Positions 30,850 to 38,419 of a DNA stretch of 38,755 nt are shown piece by piece. The notes under the pieces were generated by a model. It was not told where the DNA came from. It saw nothing but the letters and a program-made list of their open reading frames with translations, and made no database searches. Positions within the stretch are counted from its first letter, which is position 1. The number at the start of each line of letters is the position of its first letter. Origin of the DNA: a virus. The translations under genes and the position numbers were made by a program. The DNA is taken from the IMG/VR virus record IMGVR_UViG_3300032607_001506, positions 1 through 38,755 of that record. One strand, given 5' to 3'.

Positions 30850-31140
30850 ATGGAAAACACAAGCAAGGCAATAAATTTTGAAAGTAGCGGTACAGCTACA
30901 TTTTCAACCTCAATTTCACTTTGGTCTATGCCAGAAAGAATTGACGTAGTAGAATTAAATGACAAAGTAGAGTTTATTTATAAAGAAAAATCAAATAGCC
31001 TATCGGTGGGTTACCCTACAATTCCACCCTGGGAAAGAGTTTTTAAAATAGTATTTAGTTGCGTTGACGGTAAATGGAATAAGTCAGAGAGAATATACGG
31101 CACCATTGTCCCACCACAATCGGAAGGCTATAAATTTTAA
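30850..31140 (+). CDS. Hypothetical beta-rich protein
   Basis: 96 aa, many aromatic residues and Ser/Thr, no signal peptide. Last gene of the rightward operon, ending at a bidirectional terminator that also serves the facing operon. Unknown. Confidence 0.6.
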   Translation: MENTSKAINFESSGTATFSTSISLWSMPERIDVVELNDKVEFIYKEKSNSLSVGYPTIPPWERVFKIVFSCVDGKWNKSERIYGTIVPPQSEGYKF

Positions 31141-31157
31141 TAAGTATAAAGCATAAA

Positions 31158-31188
31158 AAAAGCGAGAGATTAATTTCCTCGCTTTTTC
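31158..31188. terminator. Bidirectional terminator
   Basis: AAAAGCGAG / CTCGCTTTT with an 11-nt loop, A-run before and T-run after, between convergent operons. Confidence 0.85.
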
Positions 31189-31193
31189 TTTGT

Positions 31194-31496
31194 TTAATAT
31201 TTACGTAGGCAATAGTTGCACTTATGGAATCCTTTGCAACTGCATTTGGGGACCACATTAACTGGATCTAAATACTCCATAGATGGATGTGGTATATTCG
31301 CTATAATTCTTTCCGTATGATCGCTAATATTAGCTGCCAGGGATTCGTCATATCTTTCAATAAGGCTATCTAACAATGAAATCGGATCCGCTCCTCCTAG
31401 TAAGGAGCTCACTACAGCACGAAATAAAGGAGAGGTATTAAACCGCTCTTCTCCGTTTCTGAACTTACTTAGTACTCTTTTTATTGATTCTTCCAT
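31194..31496 (-). CDS. Hypothetical protein with C-terminal Cys/His cluster
   Basis: 100 aa. The helical N-terminus is followed by PKCSCKGFHKCNYCLRKY, a C-x-C-x4-H-x-C-x2-C arrangement typical of a small zinc-binding site. Last gene of the leftward small-gene operon. Confidence 0.6.
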   Translation of the reverse strand: MEESIKRVLSKFRNGEERFNTSPLFRAVVSSLLGGADPISLLDSLIERYDESLAANISDHTERIIANIPHPSMEYLDPVNVVPKCSCKGFHKCNYCLRKY

Positions 31497-31500
31497 AGGT

Positions 31501-31821
31501 CTATTTTGTTAATTGAGTACTATAAATTAATTCTTGTATAGAGTCGTCTATGTGTAGCCTCAATACATCCATAAGATCGGGAGAAAGAGACCATAACCTA
31601 TAATCACTCTCTAATTTACTTTTAAGCTTAGCTAGGGCCTCAATTTGAGGCGTAAACTCATCTATGACCCCTATAGATAAAACTTCAAAACCAAGCTTAT
31701 TATCGAAACTACCATTGGTATCTAACCTTATATGTTTCATAGCCTCTTCAGGATTGGTATACAAAACCTTAATCCATCTTTCTTTTCCCTGGGGGAATAT
31801 TTGTTGTAAAAAATTATCCAT
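31501..31821 (-). CDS. Hypothetical protein
   Basis: 106 aa, soluble, helical. 4 nt from the next gene of the operon. No recognised motif. Confidence 0.58.
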   Translation of the reverse strand: MDNFLQQIFPQGKERWIKVLYTNPEEAMKHIRLDTNGSFDNKLGFEVLSIGVIDEFTPQIEALAKLKSKLESDYRLWSLSPDLMDVLRLHIDDSIQELIYSTQLTK

Positions 31822-31822
31822 A

Positions 31823-32047
31823 TTATTTTTTTATTATCCGACGAATATCTATTGCCGAGTTTAAAGTTAAAATTGCAACTACTTCTTCGTAAGTTTCTTC
31901 TAAATTAAGAACTTTTTGTCCATCTAAAAGTATATTACATTTACCCTTTCTTGCTTCCCAAAAATCTACTATTTTACCTACCTGTACCATAACGCGAAAG
32001 GGATAAGCGTTAGCTACCATTACCTCTATAAAAATTATCTTTTCCAT
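31823..32047 (-). CDS. Hypothetical protein
   Basis: 74 aa; beta-rich N-terminus (KIIFIEVMVANAYPFRVMVQ). It abuts the downstream gene by 1 nt. Unknown. Confidence 0.55.
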   Translation of the reverse strand: MEKIIFIEVMVANAYPFRVMVQVGKIVDFWEARKGKCNILLDGQKVLNLEETYEEVVAILTLNSAIDIRRIIKK

Positions 32048-32051
32048 ACTA

Positions 32052-32246
32052 TTAAGAGGTTAAGAACCAAGCAAAGGCCCCTTTGATTATACCTAAAGTA
32101 ACATCGTGGCAAATAAGCCACTTGATCCAAACTAGGGGCGTAAATAAAAAGTCTACAATAGACCAAAAAATGCTTTTGTGTATCGAGTAACCAATAATGG
32201 CCGTACACACGCTAATAATAAGATAAATAAATCTTCCTAGTGTCAT
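32052..32246 (-). CDS. Small two-TM membrane protein
   Basis: 64 aa with hydrophobic segments at about 4-20 and 28-45 and a Trp-rich centre (FWSIVDFLF, LVWIKWLI). An integral membrane protein; a holin-like, superinfection-exclusion or transport function is possible but not shown. Confidence 0.58.
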   Translation of the reverse strand: MTLGRFIYLIISVCTAIIGYSIHKSIFWSIVDFLFTPLVWIKWLICHDVTLGIIKGAFAWFLTS

Positions 32247-32262
32247 AATAATTTTTTTAAAT

Positions 32263-32448
32263 CTATAGTTGTTCGTTGTGTTTATATGCTAGGGCAGTAA
32301 TCTGGGTGGCCATATGCGAAAAATCCACCTCTCCATAAATCATAGATTGGTTTTGCTGTTTCCTATCTTCGTTCGTGGCCTTCATGCCCTCTACTTCTGT
32401 TTGTAATGCCGCTAATAATGCTAGCCTTTTTATATCGTAATGATCCAT
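32263..32448 (-). CDS. Hypothetical small protein
   Basis: 61 aa, helical, Gln/Met-rich (LALLAALQTEVEGM; EDRKQQNQSM). Similar small proteins are common in phage early regions. Unknown function. Confidence 0.58.
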   Translation of the reverse strand: MDHYDIKRLALLAALQTEVEGMKATNEDRKQQNQSMIYGEVDFSHMATQITALAYKHNEQL

Positions 32449-32463
32449 ATATTTATTATTTAA

Positions 32464-32745
32464 TTAATCGTATCCAAAAATTTTTAAAGTTAATTCGCCT
32501 AAATTACGTAACTTTCTTTCTGCTTCACCATCTTTCAAATCATCTTCTTCCTCGTAGTACTCATCTAAGTAATCACTGTTATTAACAAATAGATCTTTTA
32601 TATGCTGATTTAAGTGGCCCCACTTTTCAGATTTATTGCTATGGGGTAGTAACATCTTGTTGAATAGCAATTCAATTTCGTAATTAGCTTTTTCGCTAAT
32701 ACCATACTGATGATGGATTTTCTGTAACTCGTCTTGTATGTTCAT
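32464..32745 (-). CDS. Hypothetical acidic protein
   Basis: 93 aa with a strongly acidic stretch (YYEEEDDLKDGEAE). Its ATG overlaps the upstream stop by 4 nt, showing coupling. Unknown; acidic small phage proteins sometimes mimic DNA. Confidence 0.58.
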   Translation of the reverse strand: MNIQDELQKIHHQYGISEKANYEIELLFNKMLLPHSNKSEKWGHLNQHIKDLFVNNSDYLDEYYEEEDDLKDGEAERKLRNLGELTLKIFGYD

Positions 32746-32996
32746 AGTTTCTTTATTTGCAGTTCTTTACCGTTTATCATTATAGATGTCATTCCCATAA
32801 CACCATCGTCTTTCCATAGTATACTCTCAAATTTTAATTGGGAATACTCTTCTTCGGACAACTCTCTTTTCAATTTAATATGAAAACCTACACAGTCGGC
32901 CATGTCCATTATTAGTCTTTCAAAGTTCTCTTCTGTAACTAGCCTACACATATCCTCAATAGTAACTATTTCGTGTACCTCTTGATCTTTAATCAT
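32742..32996 (-). CDS. Hypothetical protein
   Basis: 84 aa, acidic N-terminal half and beta-prone end (GMTSIMINGKELQIKKL). Coupled to both neighbours. Unknown. Confidence 0.58.
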   Translation of the reverse strand: MIKDQEVHEIVTIEDMCRLVTEENFERLIMDMADCVGFHIKLKRELSEEEYSQLKFESILWKDDGVMGMTSIMINGKELQIKKL

Positions 32997-33001
32997 ATCT
33001 A

Positions 33002-33244
33002 TTATCCTAAAATATTATAAAGTTCAATCTCTCTCCAAGCAATTACTTTTTCTGAGTAGGGTTCCCAGTCAAGAAGAAACTCTGACTTAATATTACCAGC
33101 AGAATATTTTTCTCCCTCTAAGAATGGACAGAACCATTCTACAACTGCGTATCTTATACCTGAAGGTATCTTTATACAACAAAGGAATTCTTGACCGAAT
33201 TGCTCTTTAGTTGGTTCTCTGTCTTCTATTCTAATCCACCCCAT
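33002..33244 (-). CDS. DUF551-like small protein
   Basis: 80 aa. GWIRIEDREPT at the start and a later VVEWF...VIAW pattern resemble the DUF551 phage family (W-x-x-V/I-x-D-x-x-P, then a W near the end). First gene of the leftward operon; a -7-like TATATTTG (33258-33265, minus) lies 13 nt upstream. Function of the family unknown. Confidence 0.55.
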   Translation of the reverse strand: MGWIRIEDREPTKEQFGQEFLCCIKIPSGIRYAVVEWFCPFLEGEKYSAGNIKSEFLLDWEPYSEKVIAWREIELYNILG

Positions 33245-33257
33245 AACTTTTTTTATG

Positions 33258-33265
33258 CAAATATA
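33258..33265 (-). promoter_or_regulatory. -7 box of leftward small-gene operon
   Basis: TATATTTG on the minus strand; no TTG at the -33 distance. Confidence 0.45.
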
Positions 33266-33557
33266 ATCTTTTTTTATATACCCACCCCTTTTTTTGTAAA
33301 GTAATCTAAAATTATATACCCATGGTTCTTTTATAATCAGAGCTTTACCCTAAAGTACCCCTACCCTAAAATATATCCCCCCCCTATTATCCCCTTGGTT
33401 CCCCTAGCTTTAGTTTACCTCCCTGGGGGCTACTAAAAAAAAATTAAAAATGGCTCTGTGTGATGATAGACTATAGCAAATAAAAAATTTTTGGTCAGGA
33501 TTTTTTTTGCACCCCCCCCAAAAAATTTGGAACCGTTCTGTTTTTGGATACTAAATT
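33266..33557. other. Non-coding, C-tract rich (G4-prone on minus strand)
   Basis: No ORF. C-runs at 33377-33384 (C8), 33391-33394, 33401-33404, plus 33358-33361 and 33364-33366, give GGGG-N6-GGGG-N6-G8 on the minus strand, a canonical quadruplex pattern. A second C8 run is at 33512-33519. The area separates two divergent operons. Confidence 0.45.
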
Positions 33558-33619
33558 TTAACATTTTATTTGGTAAATTTTAACAATACATTAACATTTA
33601 TTGCCTTGTAATTGTTAAC
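33558..33619. repeat. TTAAC cluster upstream of promoter
   Basis: TTAAC at 33558, 33580 and 33591 (22 and 11 bp apart) and at 33615, out of phase, inside the promoter spacer. Confidence 0.55.
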
Positions 33620-33635
33620 ATATAGACTACTTTTG
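33606..33635 (+). promoter_or_regulatory. Promoter of right module
   Basis: TTG (33606-33608), 19 nt, TACTTTTG (33628-33635). TTAAC repeats lie on both sides and within the spacer. Confidence 0.7.
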
Positions 33636-33668
33636 TAGTGTTATGTGGAAGGGCTCGATACCCAAAAT

Positions 33669-33695
33669 TTAACAAAATTTTAACAAAATCTTAAC
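33669..33695. repeat. Three TTAAC repeats, 11-bp period
   Basis: TTAAC at 33669, 33680 and 33691, within the leader between the promoter and the ATG at 33718. Confidence 0.65.
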
Positions 33696-33717
33696 ATTTA
33701 TTTAAAAACAATTCACT

Positions 33718-33966
33718 ATGGACAATTCAACTACAAATTTTGAAGCGGTTAACAAGGTTATAATGTTTGGGTTCAACTATCCGAGCGGTTTTATAGCGCT
33801 TGTTTGGGGTGCAAATACTCATATGGCAAAGCACTTGCAAGGTAAGTTTAATATGAATTACGAGCGCTTTGGTTCAAACGGCGTATTCAATAACTTTTAC
33901 GTTAATTTAGACGGTACTAACCAAGCTATTTTGGTTAGTTGGATACTTGCAAATTACAAAGGATAA
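33718..33966 (+). CDS. Hypothetical small protein
   Basis: 82 aa, aromatic-rich (FGFNYPSGFIALVWG) with an HLQGKF centre and C-terminal LVSWILANY. First gene of the right module, with promoter and TTAAC-repeat leader, and followed by its own terminator, so it forms a one-gene unit. Unknown. Confidence 0.6.
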   Translation: MDNSTTNFEAVNKVIMFGFNYPSGFIALVWGANTHMAKHLQGKFNMNYERFGSNGVFNNFYVNLDGTNQAILVSWILANYKG

Positions 33967-33977
33967 TAAAAAACTTT

Positions 33978-34001
33978 AAGCCCTCAAAATGGGGGCTTTT
34001 T
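33978..34001 (+). terminator. Intrinsic terminator
   Basis: AAGCCC / GGGCTT hairpin plus T-run. Confidence 0.75.
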
Positions 34002-34021
34002 AATCTACTTACATACATACT

Positions 34022-34330
34022 ATGGGAACATTAATTAATATTTTAGAAAATGCAAACGTTAACGACTTATTAAGAGCGGTTAACAGTACAAAGGAATATC
34101 TTTATTTTGATATATCTGTTTTTAATGTGGGTGCGTCGATATTTATTAAATGTACTGATACATTTAAAGAACCAAGCGCGCGCACATGGAACGGCTACGA
34201 CTTTATAATTGAAAACGATAGTACAACTAATTACTATATTTTAGGGGCCTTAAAAACTATCCTAAATGATATGACAGTAACCAAAACAGATAGACAAATT
34301 GAACGTATTAAATTAATCTTAAAAAAATAA
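34022..34330 (+). CDS. Hypothetical protein
   Basis: 102 aa; mixed alpha/beta, starts MGTLINILENAN, ends in a basic helix. Unknown. Three nt from the next ORF. Confidence 0.55.
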   Translation: MGTLINILENANVNDLLRAVNSTKEYLYFDISVFNVGASIFIKCTDTFKEPSARTWNGYDFIIENDSTTNYYILGALKTILNDMTVTKTDRQIERIKLILKK

Positions 34331-34333
34331 ATT

Positions 34334-34489
34334 ATGAAACTACCGAACAAAATTAAAAACAATTTTTGGGTGCTAAATTGGGTTCCTGTTACTATGCTTA
34401 GCATCGCTATTTTAGCCGCTGTAATTATTTTAAATGGGGCCTTAATTCTAATTGATATACTAACTACTTCGCAAATTTGCGGACTATAA
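34334..34489 (+). CDS. Small single-TM membrane protein
   Basis: 51 aa: a basic Asn-rich start (MKLPNKIKNNFW) and a hydrophobic segment at about 20-43 (MLSIAILAAVIILNGALILI). Between two coupled genes. Unknown. Confidence 0.55.
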   Translation: MKLPNKIKNNFWVLNWVPVTMLSIAILAAVIILNGALILIDILTTSQICGL

Positions 34490-34499
34490 AAAAACCACT

Positions 34500-35000
34500 A
34501 TGATACATTTTGTAAACTGTAAGGACTTAAACGAATTAAAAACAGAATACCGCAAACTATGCAAAGTGCTGCACCCTGACAAAGGGGGCACACACGCGGG
34601 TTTTATTGAAATGCAAGCGCAATTCGATACCTTAAGTAAGAAACTAAAATTTAACACGGGATTCGAAGCGGATAAGGATTTTAACGCAAACAAATTTTAC
34701 GATTTGGTACAAAAATTTGATGGATTGCTAGATATTGATATTAGTTTTGTTGGTTCCTTTATTTGGTTAACCGATAGCGAAGGATCCAACGGCGCTATGT
34801 ACCGACAAATTGAAACGATCAAAGGTATAAAGTTTGAAGGATTGAACGCGCCACGCTGGGCAAATAAGAAAAAAAGTTGGTACTTTAGCCCTGAGGACTA
34901 CAAACAAAAATCAGGCTCTAATAAGTCGCTAGACGAACTTAAAAGTACCTATGGTAACAATACCTTCCAAACTAAAAAAAGCGTCTCTATAAGCGCTTAA
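34500..35000 (+). CDS. J-domain protein
   Basis: 166 aa. Residues 9-46 (DLNELKTEYRKLCKVLHPDKG) carry the HPD tripeptide of DnaJ-type J-domains. The C-terminal part contains FIWLTDSEGS and RWANKKKSWYFSPEDY, a W/Y-rich second domain found in small J-domain proteins of mobile elements. It could recruit host DnaK to phage or replication complexes. No phage DnaK is in the window. Confidence 0.75.
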   Translation: MIHFVNCKDLNELKTEYRKLCKVLHPDKGGTHAGFIEMQAQFDTLSKKLKFNTGFEADKDFNANKFYDLVQKFDGLLDIDISFVGSFIWLTDSEGSNGAMYRQIETIKGIKFEGLNAPRWANKKKSWYFSPEDYKQKSGSNKSLDELKSTYGNNTFQTKKSVSISA

Positions 35001-35055
35001 ATTAACTAACTTCAAGCCCTCGCAAGGGGGCTAATTAATTCTAAATTTTACAGTT

Positions 35056-35430
35056 ATGAAAATCCAATTTTATCACGAATGTTTTGAGTATAACGATAAT
35101 TTTATTTCGTTAAATAGTACTAGTATCTTGTTGGATGCTGAACGCATAGTTTGCCCAATTTGTAATGGGAACGGATCCCATTTTAGAAACGATTTAGACG
35201 AAAACGATTTGATCAGATCATTTAACGAAGACGGCGACAATGACGGTTTTGAGGCGTATCAAAACGGATCCTTTGATCAAAAATGTACAGAGTGCGAAGG
35301 GCGAAATATAGTTGACGTCCCTATCTGGAATAAAGCGCCAAAATGGATATCTGAAGCAATTCAAGAGTATAACGAAGACAAGCGTCTCGATGCTGAAATA
35401 TACAGGGCTGAATGCGGCTACCAATGGTAA
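35056..35430 (+). CDS. Zinc-finger (DnaJ-type CxxCxGxG) protein
   Basis: 124 aa. CPICNGNG (36-43) and CTECEG (76-81) are two C-x2-C-x-G halves like one zinc site of the DnaJ Cys-rich domain, separated by an acidic insert. It lies directly after the J-domain gene, so the two may work as a split DnaJ-like pair. Function inferred. Confidence 0.6.
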   Translation: MKIQFYHECFEYNDNFISLNSTSILLDAERIVCPICNGNGSHFRNDLDENDLIRSFNEDGDNDGFEAYQNGSFDQKCTECEGRNIVDVPIWNKAPKWISEAIQEYNEDKRLDAEIYRAECGYQW

Positions 35431-35447
35431 ATTAACTAATATTAATT

Positions 35448-35467
35448 AGGGGGCTTAAAAACCCCCT
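35448..35467. terminator. GC hairpin at gene boundary
   Basis: AGGGGG / CCCCCT hairpin, no clear T-run. A similar hairpin AGCCC/GGGCT is at 35015-35032. Weak terminators or processing sites. Confidence 0.4.
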
Positions 35468-35482
35468 TAAAATCCTAAAAAA

Positions 35483-35659
35483 ATGATCTATACAGTAACT
35501 TACAACCACGAAGTTTCCAAGCCCTCAAGCTATGATATTCTAATGATACAAAAAAAGTGGTCCTTAGATATAGAAGCCGACACGCTAGAAGCAGCCGAGC
35601 AAATTTTAAAAACAGAGCACAATAAAAATCCTTTTTACTTTAATTTAATCCAAAAATAA
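35483..35659 (+). CDS. Hypothetical small protein
   Basis: 58 aa (MIYTVTYNHEVSKPSSYD). Its TAA overlaps the next ATG (TAATG), showing translational coupling. Unknown. Confidence 0.6.
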   Translation: MIYTVTYNHEVSKPSSYDILMIQKKWSLDIEADTLEAAEQILKTEHNKNPFYFNLIQK

Positions 35660-35964
35660 TGAGAGCACTATCTGACAACCAACAAAAATTGTATACTAGT
35701 TTAGAGTTATACATGACAATGACACAGCCTATGGACTTCGATAGATTAAAGGCCTTGTGTGACTTCAAAACCTTTGATGCTACCTTTGGCGCCTTACTTC
35801 ACAAAGGATGCATTAAAAGACACAATGAAGGCGACGGTAACAACACCTATGTACTAACCAAAAGAACCATTACAAAAAATAAAGTTACCACCGATAAAGG
35901 AACTACTTTTACCACTATAGAAAAAATAGAAGGTTTAGAAGGGGTAAAGATAACTAAATTTTAA
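35659..35964 (+). CDS. Small winged-helix-like protein
   Basis: 101 aa. MRALSDNQQKLYTSLELYM...FDRLKALCDFKTFDATFGALLHKGCI resembles a winged-helix layout (three helices then a beta wing), suggesting DNA binding. The Thr/Lys-rich C-terminus is unassigned. Three TTAAC repeats begin within its stop codon. Confidence 0.55.
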   Translation: MRALSDNQQKLYTSLELYMTMTQPMDFDRLKALCDFKTFDATFGALLHKGCIKRHNEGDGNNTYVLTKRTITKNKVTTDKGTTFTTIEKIEGLEGVKITKF

Positions 35965-35987
35965 CATTTCATTAACAAAACTTTAAC
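35961..35987. repeat. Three TTAAC repeats, 11-bp period
   Basis: TTAAC at 35961, 35972 and 35983, overlapping the stop codon and lying just before a terminator. Confidence 0.65.
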
Positions 35988-35992
35988 ATTTT

Positions 35993-36017
35993 AAACCTCC
36001 TTAATTGGGGGTTTTTT
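35993..36017 (+). terminator. Intrinsic terminator
   Basis: AAACCTCC / GGGGGTTT with T-run. Confidence 0.75.
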
Positions 36018-36067
36018 TATATCTTTACATAGGCAGACGGGCGAAGTGTAACACCAACACTGGAAGA

Positions 36068-36157
36068 GTAGACTCCGACACGGCCAAACTTTAAATGTTA
36101 AAGTTTTGTTAAATCTTTGTTAAAGGAATTTTCACTTTGTTGTAGGACGGAGTCTAC
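36068..36157. repeat. 10-bp inverted repeat enclosing iterons
   Basis: GTAGACTCCG (36068-36077) and CGGAGTCTAC (36148-36157), perfect, enclosing three GTTAA repeats. Confidence 0.65.
36097..36123. repeat. Three GTTAA repeats, 11-bp period
   Basis: GTTAA at 36097, 36108 and 36119 (inverse orientation of TTAAC), at exactly 11-bp steps. Confidence 0.7.
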
Positions 36158-36242
36158 CCTATGCGCACCGAAAAAATGCGAACCCTTGGGCGGCATCACA
36201 CCACCAACAGTACAAAGGTACGAATATACAAGAGATAAAACC

Positions 36243-36306
36243 GTTAAACAAACGTTAAGATTTTGTTAAAGTTTAGTGTATTAAACAAGTGTTAATCTTT
36301 AGTTAA
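36243..36306. repeat. Five GTTAA repeats in two phased sets
   Basis: GTTAA at 36243, 36254, 36265 (11-bp steps) and at 36291, 36302 (11-bp step). Confidence 0.7.
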
Positions 36307-36500
36307 AGTAGTTTAAATATTAGGAATATCCAATAATTCTGGAGGATCATTTTAAGGGGTATTTAAGCAATTTAGTACCCTATATGGATACGTAGTATTG
36401 ATTCTTTGAGTTCGTCGATTACGCTCAAAATACCAGTGTTTTCAGGCCTTCACAGAGGGGCATTTTTGGGGCAAATGTTAAAATTATATAAAACTACATT

Positions 36501-36516
36501 TTAACATTAATTTAAC
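36501..36516. repeat. TTAAC pair, 11-bp spacing
   Basis: TTAAC at 36501 and 36512, immediately upstream of the promoter at 36528; a single GTTAA is at 36477. Confidence 0.6.
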
Positions 36517-36527
36517 TTTTATGGTAT

Positions 36528-36557
36528 TTGAGTTTCATTTAAAGTTATCTATATTTG
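36528..36557 (+). promoter_or_regulatory. Promoter
   Basis: TTG (36528-36530), 19 nt, TATATTTG (36550-36557). It lies inside the extended reading frame and fixes the start of the next gene at 36593. Confidence 0.7.
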
Positions 36558-36592
36558 TGACGGCAATAGTGCCACATTCTAAATTACTTTAT

Positions 36593-36916
36593 ATGAAATA
36601 TCCTATTGACCAATTTGAGGTTTTTACGCAAACAGTAAAACAAATAAATAGCTATATAGATATAGCAAACATTAACCCGTGCGCCCTACACTATTTAGTG
36701 TACCAACAATTTGCAAGCGGGCAAACACACAATGCATTATATTGGATTAGTGGCGCAGTTAAAAAGAAGCACCAATTTAGCGAGTTAGAACTTACTAAAG
36801 CGGTTAAATTAGTTAACAGTGATTTTGATTTTCTACTTTATCCAAAAGGGTGCGACGATAGCCACATAGAGACGGCGGGCAAAAGAGTTATAAAAGAATT
36901 ATACACTAATATTTAA
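36593..36916 (+). CDS. Hypothetical protein
   Basis: 107 aa from MKYPIDQFEVF. The longer frame from 36521 is rejected because a consensus promoter lies within it. Helical, with ALYWISGAVKKKHQ and a basic C-terminus. First gene of the last rightward operon; unknown. Confidence 0.6.
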   Translation: MKYPIDQFEVFTQTVKQINSYIDIANINPCALHYLVYQQFASGQTHNALYWISGAVKKKHQFSELELTKAVKLVNSDFDFLLYPKGCDDSHIETAGKRVIKELYTNI

Positions 36917-36926
36917 ATAAATTTAT

Positions 36927-37205
36927 ATGATAAATCAAAGTAGAGAATACAAAAAGCAAATTGAAGCTATCACAGTTAACACAGACTTAAGTTTAAGAGA
37001 GATAGAGAGACAAGCCGACATCGATATTAGAGTACTAAGACGAAAGTTTAACCAGTCTTTAAAACAAGAATCTGTTACTACAGAGGAGGGAATTGTCCGT
37101 AATTACGAAATGGGTTTAACCACATTAGAGGAGTGTTTAACACAAAGAATTGAGACCTTACAAAGTGTATTGAAAGGTATTTATTGTAACGAACTAATTA
37201 AATAA
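36927..37205 (+). CDS. HTH-like hypothetical protein
   Basis: 92 aa. SLREIERQADIDIRVLRRKFNQ (about 22-43) reads like a helix-turn-helix (S-x-R-E-I...D-x-R-x-L-x-R). Possible small DNA-binding protein. Confidence 0.5.
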   Translation: MINQSREYKKQIEAITVNTDLSLREIERQADIDIRVLRRKFNQSLKQESVTTEEGIVRNYEMGLTTLEECLTQRIETLQSVLKGIYCNELIK

Positions 37206-37211
37206 ATTTAT

Positions 37212-37457
37212 ATGATTAACACACTATCACTTAAGGCGCTCTTATTGGATACAATAACGCACCTAAAAACGGGGGAACACCTAGCGCCTAATTTTAAGGC
37301 TACAAAAAAAGAATTGTGTATACAGTTAGGGCAAAAGCAAAATATCAGTTCTAAGCAACTGTTACACGGCATCGGGTTAATATATAGAGACAACGACAAA
37401 GAAGCCGAATTTTGGGCGGTAATAGACAAATTTAAGGCTGAAAAGTTCCTAGCCTAA
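37212..37457 (+). CDS. Hypothetical protein
   Basis: 81 aa, basic, with KKELCIQLGQKQNISSKQLL as a possible HTH segment. Followed by an intrinsic terminator. Unknown. Confidence 0.55.
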   Translation: MINTLSLKALLLDTITHLKTGEHLAPNFKATKKELCIQLGQKQNISSKQLLHGIGLIYRDNDKEAEFWAVIDKFKAEKFLA

Positions 37458-37467
37458 CAATAACAAC

Positions 37468-37490
37468 AAACCCCTATAACGGGGGTTTTT
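37468..37490 (+). terminator. Intrinsic terminator
   Basis: AAACCCC / GGGGTTT with T-run. Confidence 0.78.
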
Positions 37491-37502
37491 AAACAACTTT
37501 AA

Positions 37503-37613
37503 ATGAAAACACTAAAAAGATTATTCGTAAAATTCGACACGGCATTTTGGAGCCGACACAAAAAAATTAGTTTGTTTCTATTCGGGGACAATTGGACAAA
37601 AGTAAATTATTAA
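37503..37613 (+). CDS. 36-aa small basic protein
   Basis: MKTLKRLFVKFDTAFWSR to DNWTKVNY; basic and aromatic. Begins just after the terminator and 3 nt before the next ORF. Unknown. Confidence 0.4.
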   Translation: MKTLKRLFVKFDTAFWSRHKKISLFLFGDNWTKVNY

Positions 37614-37616
37614 GAT

Positions 37617-37745
37617 ATGAGACTACAAATATTTAGGGCTAAAAAGCTATACGGTAACACCTTCTTAATGATGCATTACACAAAGTTATTAGGGTTCTAT
37701 ATCTTAACGGGATTTTCAATTTTTACTTCACAACTTAAACAATAA
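37617..37745 (+). CDS. 42-aa small protein
   Basis: MRLQIFRAKKLYGNTF followed by a moderately hydrophobic stretch (LLGFYILTGFSIFTS), possibly membrane-associated. Unknown. Confidence 0.4.
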   Translation: MRLQIFRAKKLYGNTFLMMHYTKLLGFYILTGFSIFTSQLKQ

Positions 37746-37749
37746 CATT

Positions 37750-38163
37750 ATGTATTTATCTGACTATTTAGAAGCGGGACAAAGTAAAATTTTTAAGAGG
37801 TACGGGGTTTTCTTTGCTTTCAGTACTGAACAACTTAACGAGGGGTTAAAAATCAATTTAGATAAAGGCATCACTTTAGCGGGCGAAAAAACAACTAAGC
37901 TACCTTTAGGCATGTTTGCACCAAGCAAGCACAGTGAAGCCGTAAAAAGAGAAATGGACGCCAATTTTGAGCAAGCCGTAAAACAAGATATAAAAGAGAA
38001 CGGCAAAGAAAAAATAATCGTACGTGAACTCTACAACTATGAATGTTTCTATACGGGGGACATAGATGACACACTAAGAAAAGTAAGTGTATACGGTTAT
38101 ACATTAGAGGACGTACAACAAGCCTATAGAAAGGAATACCCTAACTATGAAAAACACAACTAG
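37750..38163 (+). CDS. DUF7659-like protein
   Basis: 137 aa. YGVFFAFSTEQLNEG near the start and ELYNYECFYTGDIDDTLR near the end are hallmarks of a small protein family (annotated DUF7659) common in Bacteroidetes phages and plasmids, of unknown role. Confidence 0.65.
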   Translation: MYLSDYLEAGQSKIFKRYGVFFAFSTEQLNEGLKINLDKGITLAGEKTTKLPLGMFAPSKHSEAVKREMDANFEQAVKQDIKENGKEKIIVRELYNYECFYTGDIDDTLRKVSVYGYTLEDVQQAYRKEYPNYEKHN

Positions 38164-38167
38164 AGAC

Positions 38168-38350
38168 ATGAAAACAAAATATGTAATAAAAGATTGGGCG
38201 GGAAATAGAATGTTTCCTAGTAAAGAGTTTAAAACCTTTGAAGCGGGGCGGGACTATATCACAGAGAACGTACCAAATGAAAAGTTTGACCAAACACAAA
38301 ACCCAAACGACGATAACCACCAAGAATATTATGTTATCGTTATAGACTAG
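38168..38350 (+). CDS. Small conserved-type hypothetical protein
   Basis: 60 aa from MKTKYVIKDWAGNRMF; an ATG at 38147 would overlap the preceding gene. The Y-V-I-x-D-W-A-G-N start and FEAGRDYI are seen in small Bacteroidetes mobile-element proteins. Unknown. Confidence 0.55.
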   Translation: MKTKYVIKDWAGNRMFPSKEFKTFEAGRDYITENVPNEKFDQTQNPNDDNHQEYYVIVID

Positions 38351-38387
38351 AGAGTAAAGGAATAAGAAAACAAAACAAAGTAATTTA

Positions 38388-38419
38388 AAAACCCTGTCAT
38401 TAAGTTGGTAGGGTTTTTT
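38388..38419 (+). terminator. Intrinsic terminator
   Basis: AAAACCCT / AGGGTTTT with a 14-nt loop and T-run. Confidence 0.75.

Larger units (their letters stand above)
36018..36527. other. Non-coding, repeat-rich region (origin or control region?)
   Basis: 510 nt with no credible ORF. It holds a hairpin AGTGT/ACACT (about 36041), a 10-bp inverted repeat enclosing GTTAA iterons (36068-36157), two further GTTAA sets (36243-36306), and TTAAC repeats at 36501. Clustered iterons plus an inverted repeat in an AT-rich gap fit a replication origin or a regulatory hub; which one cannot be decided here. Confidence 0.45.

Noticed and set aside
36521-36592. 24-codon N-terminal extension of the gene at 36593
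   Set aside because: A TTG-N19-TATATTTG promoter lies within it, so transcription starts downstream of that ATG.
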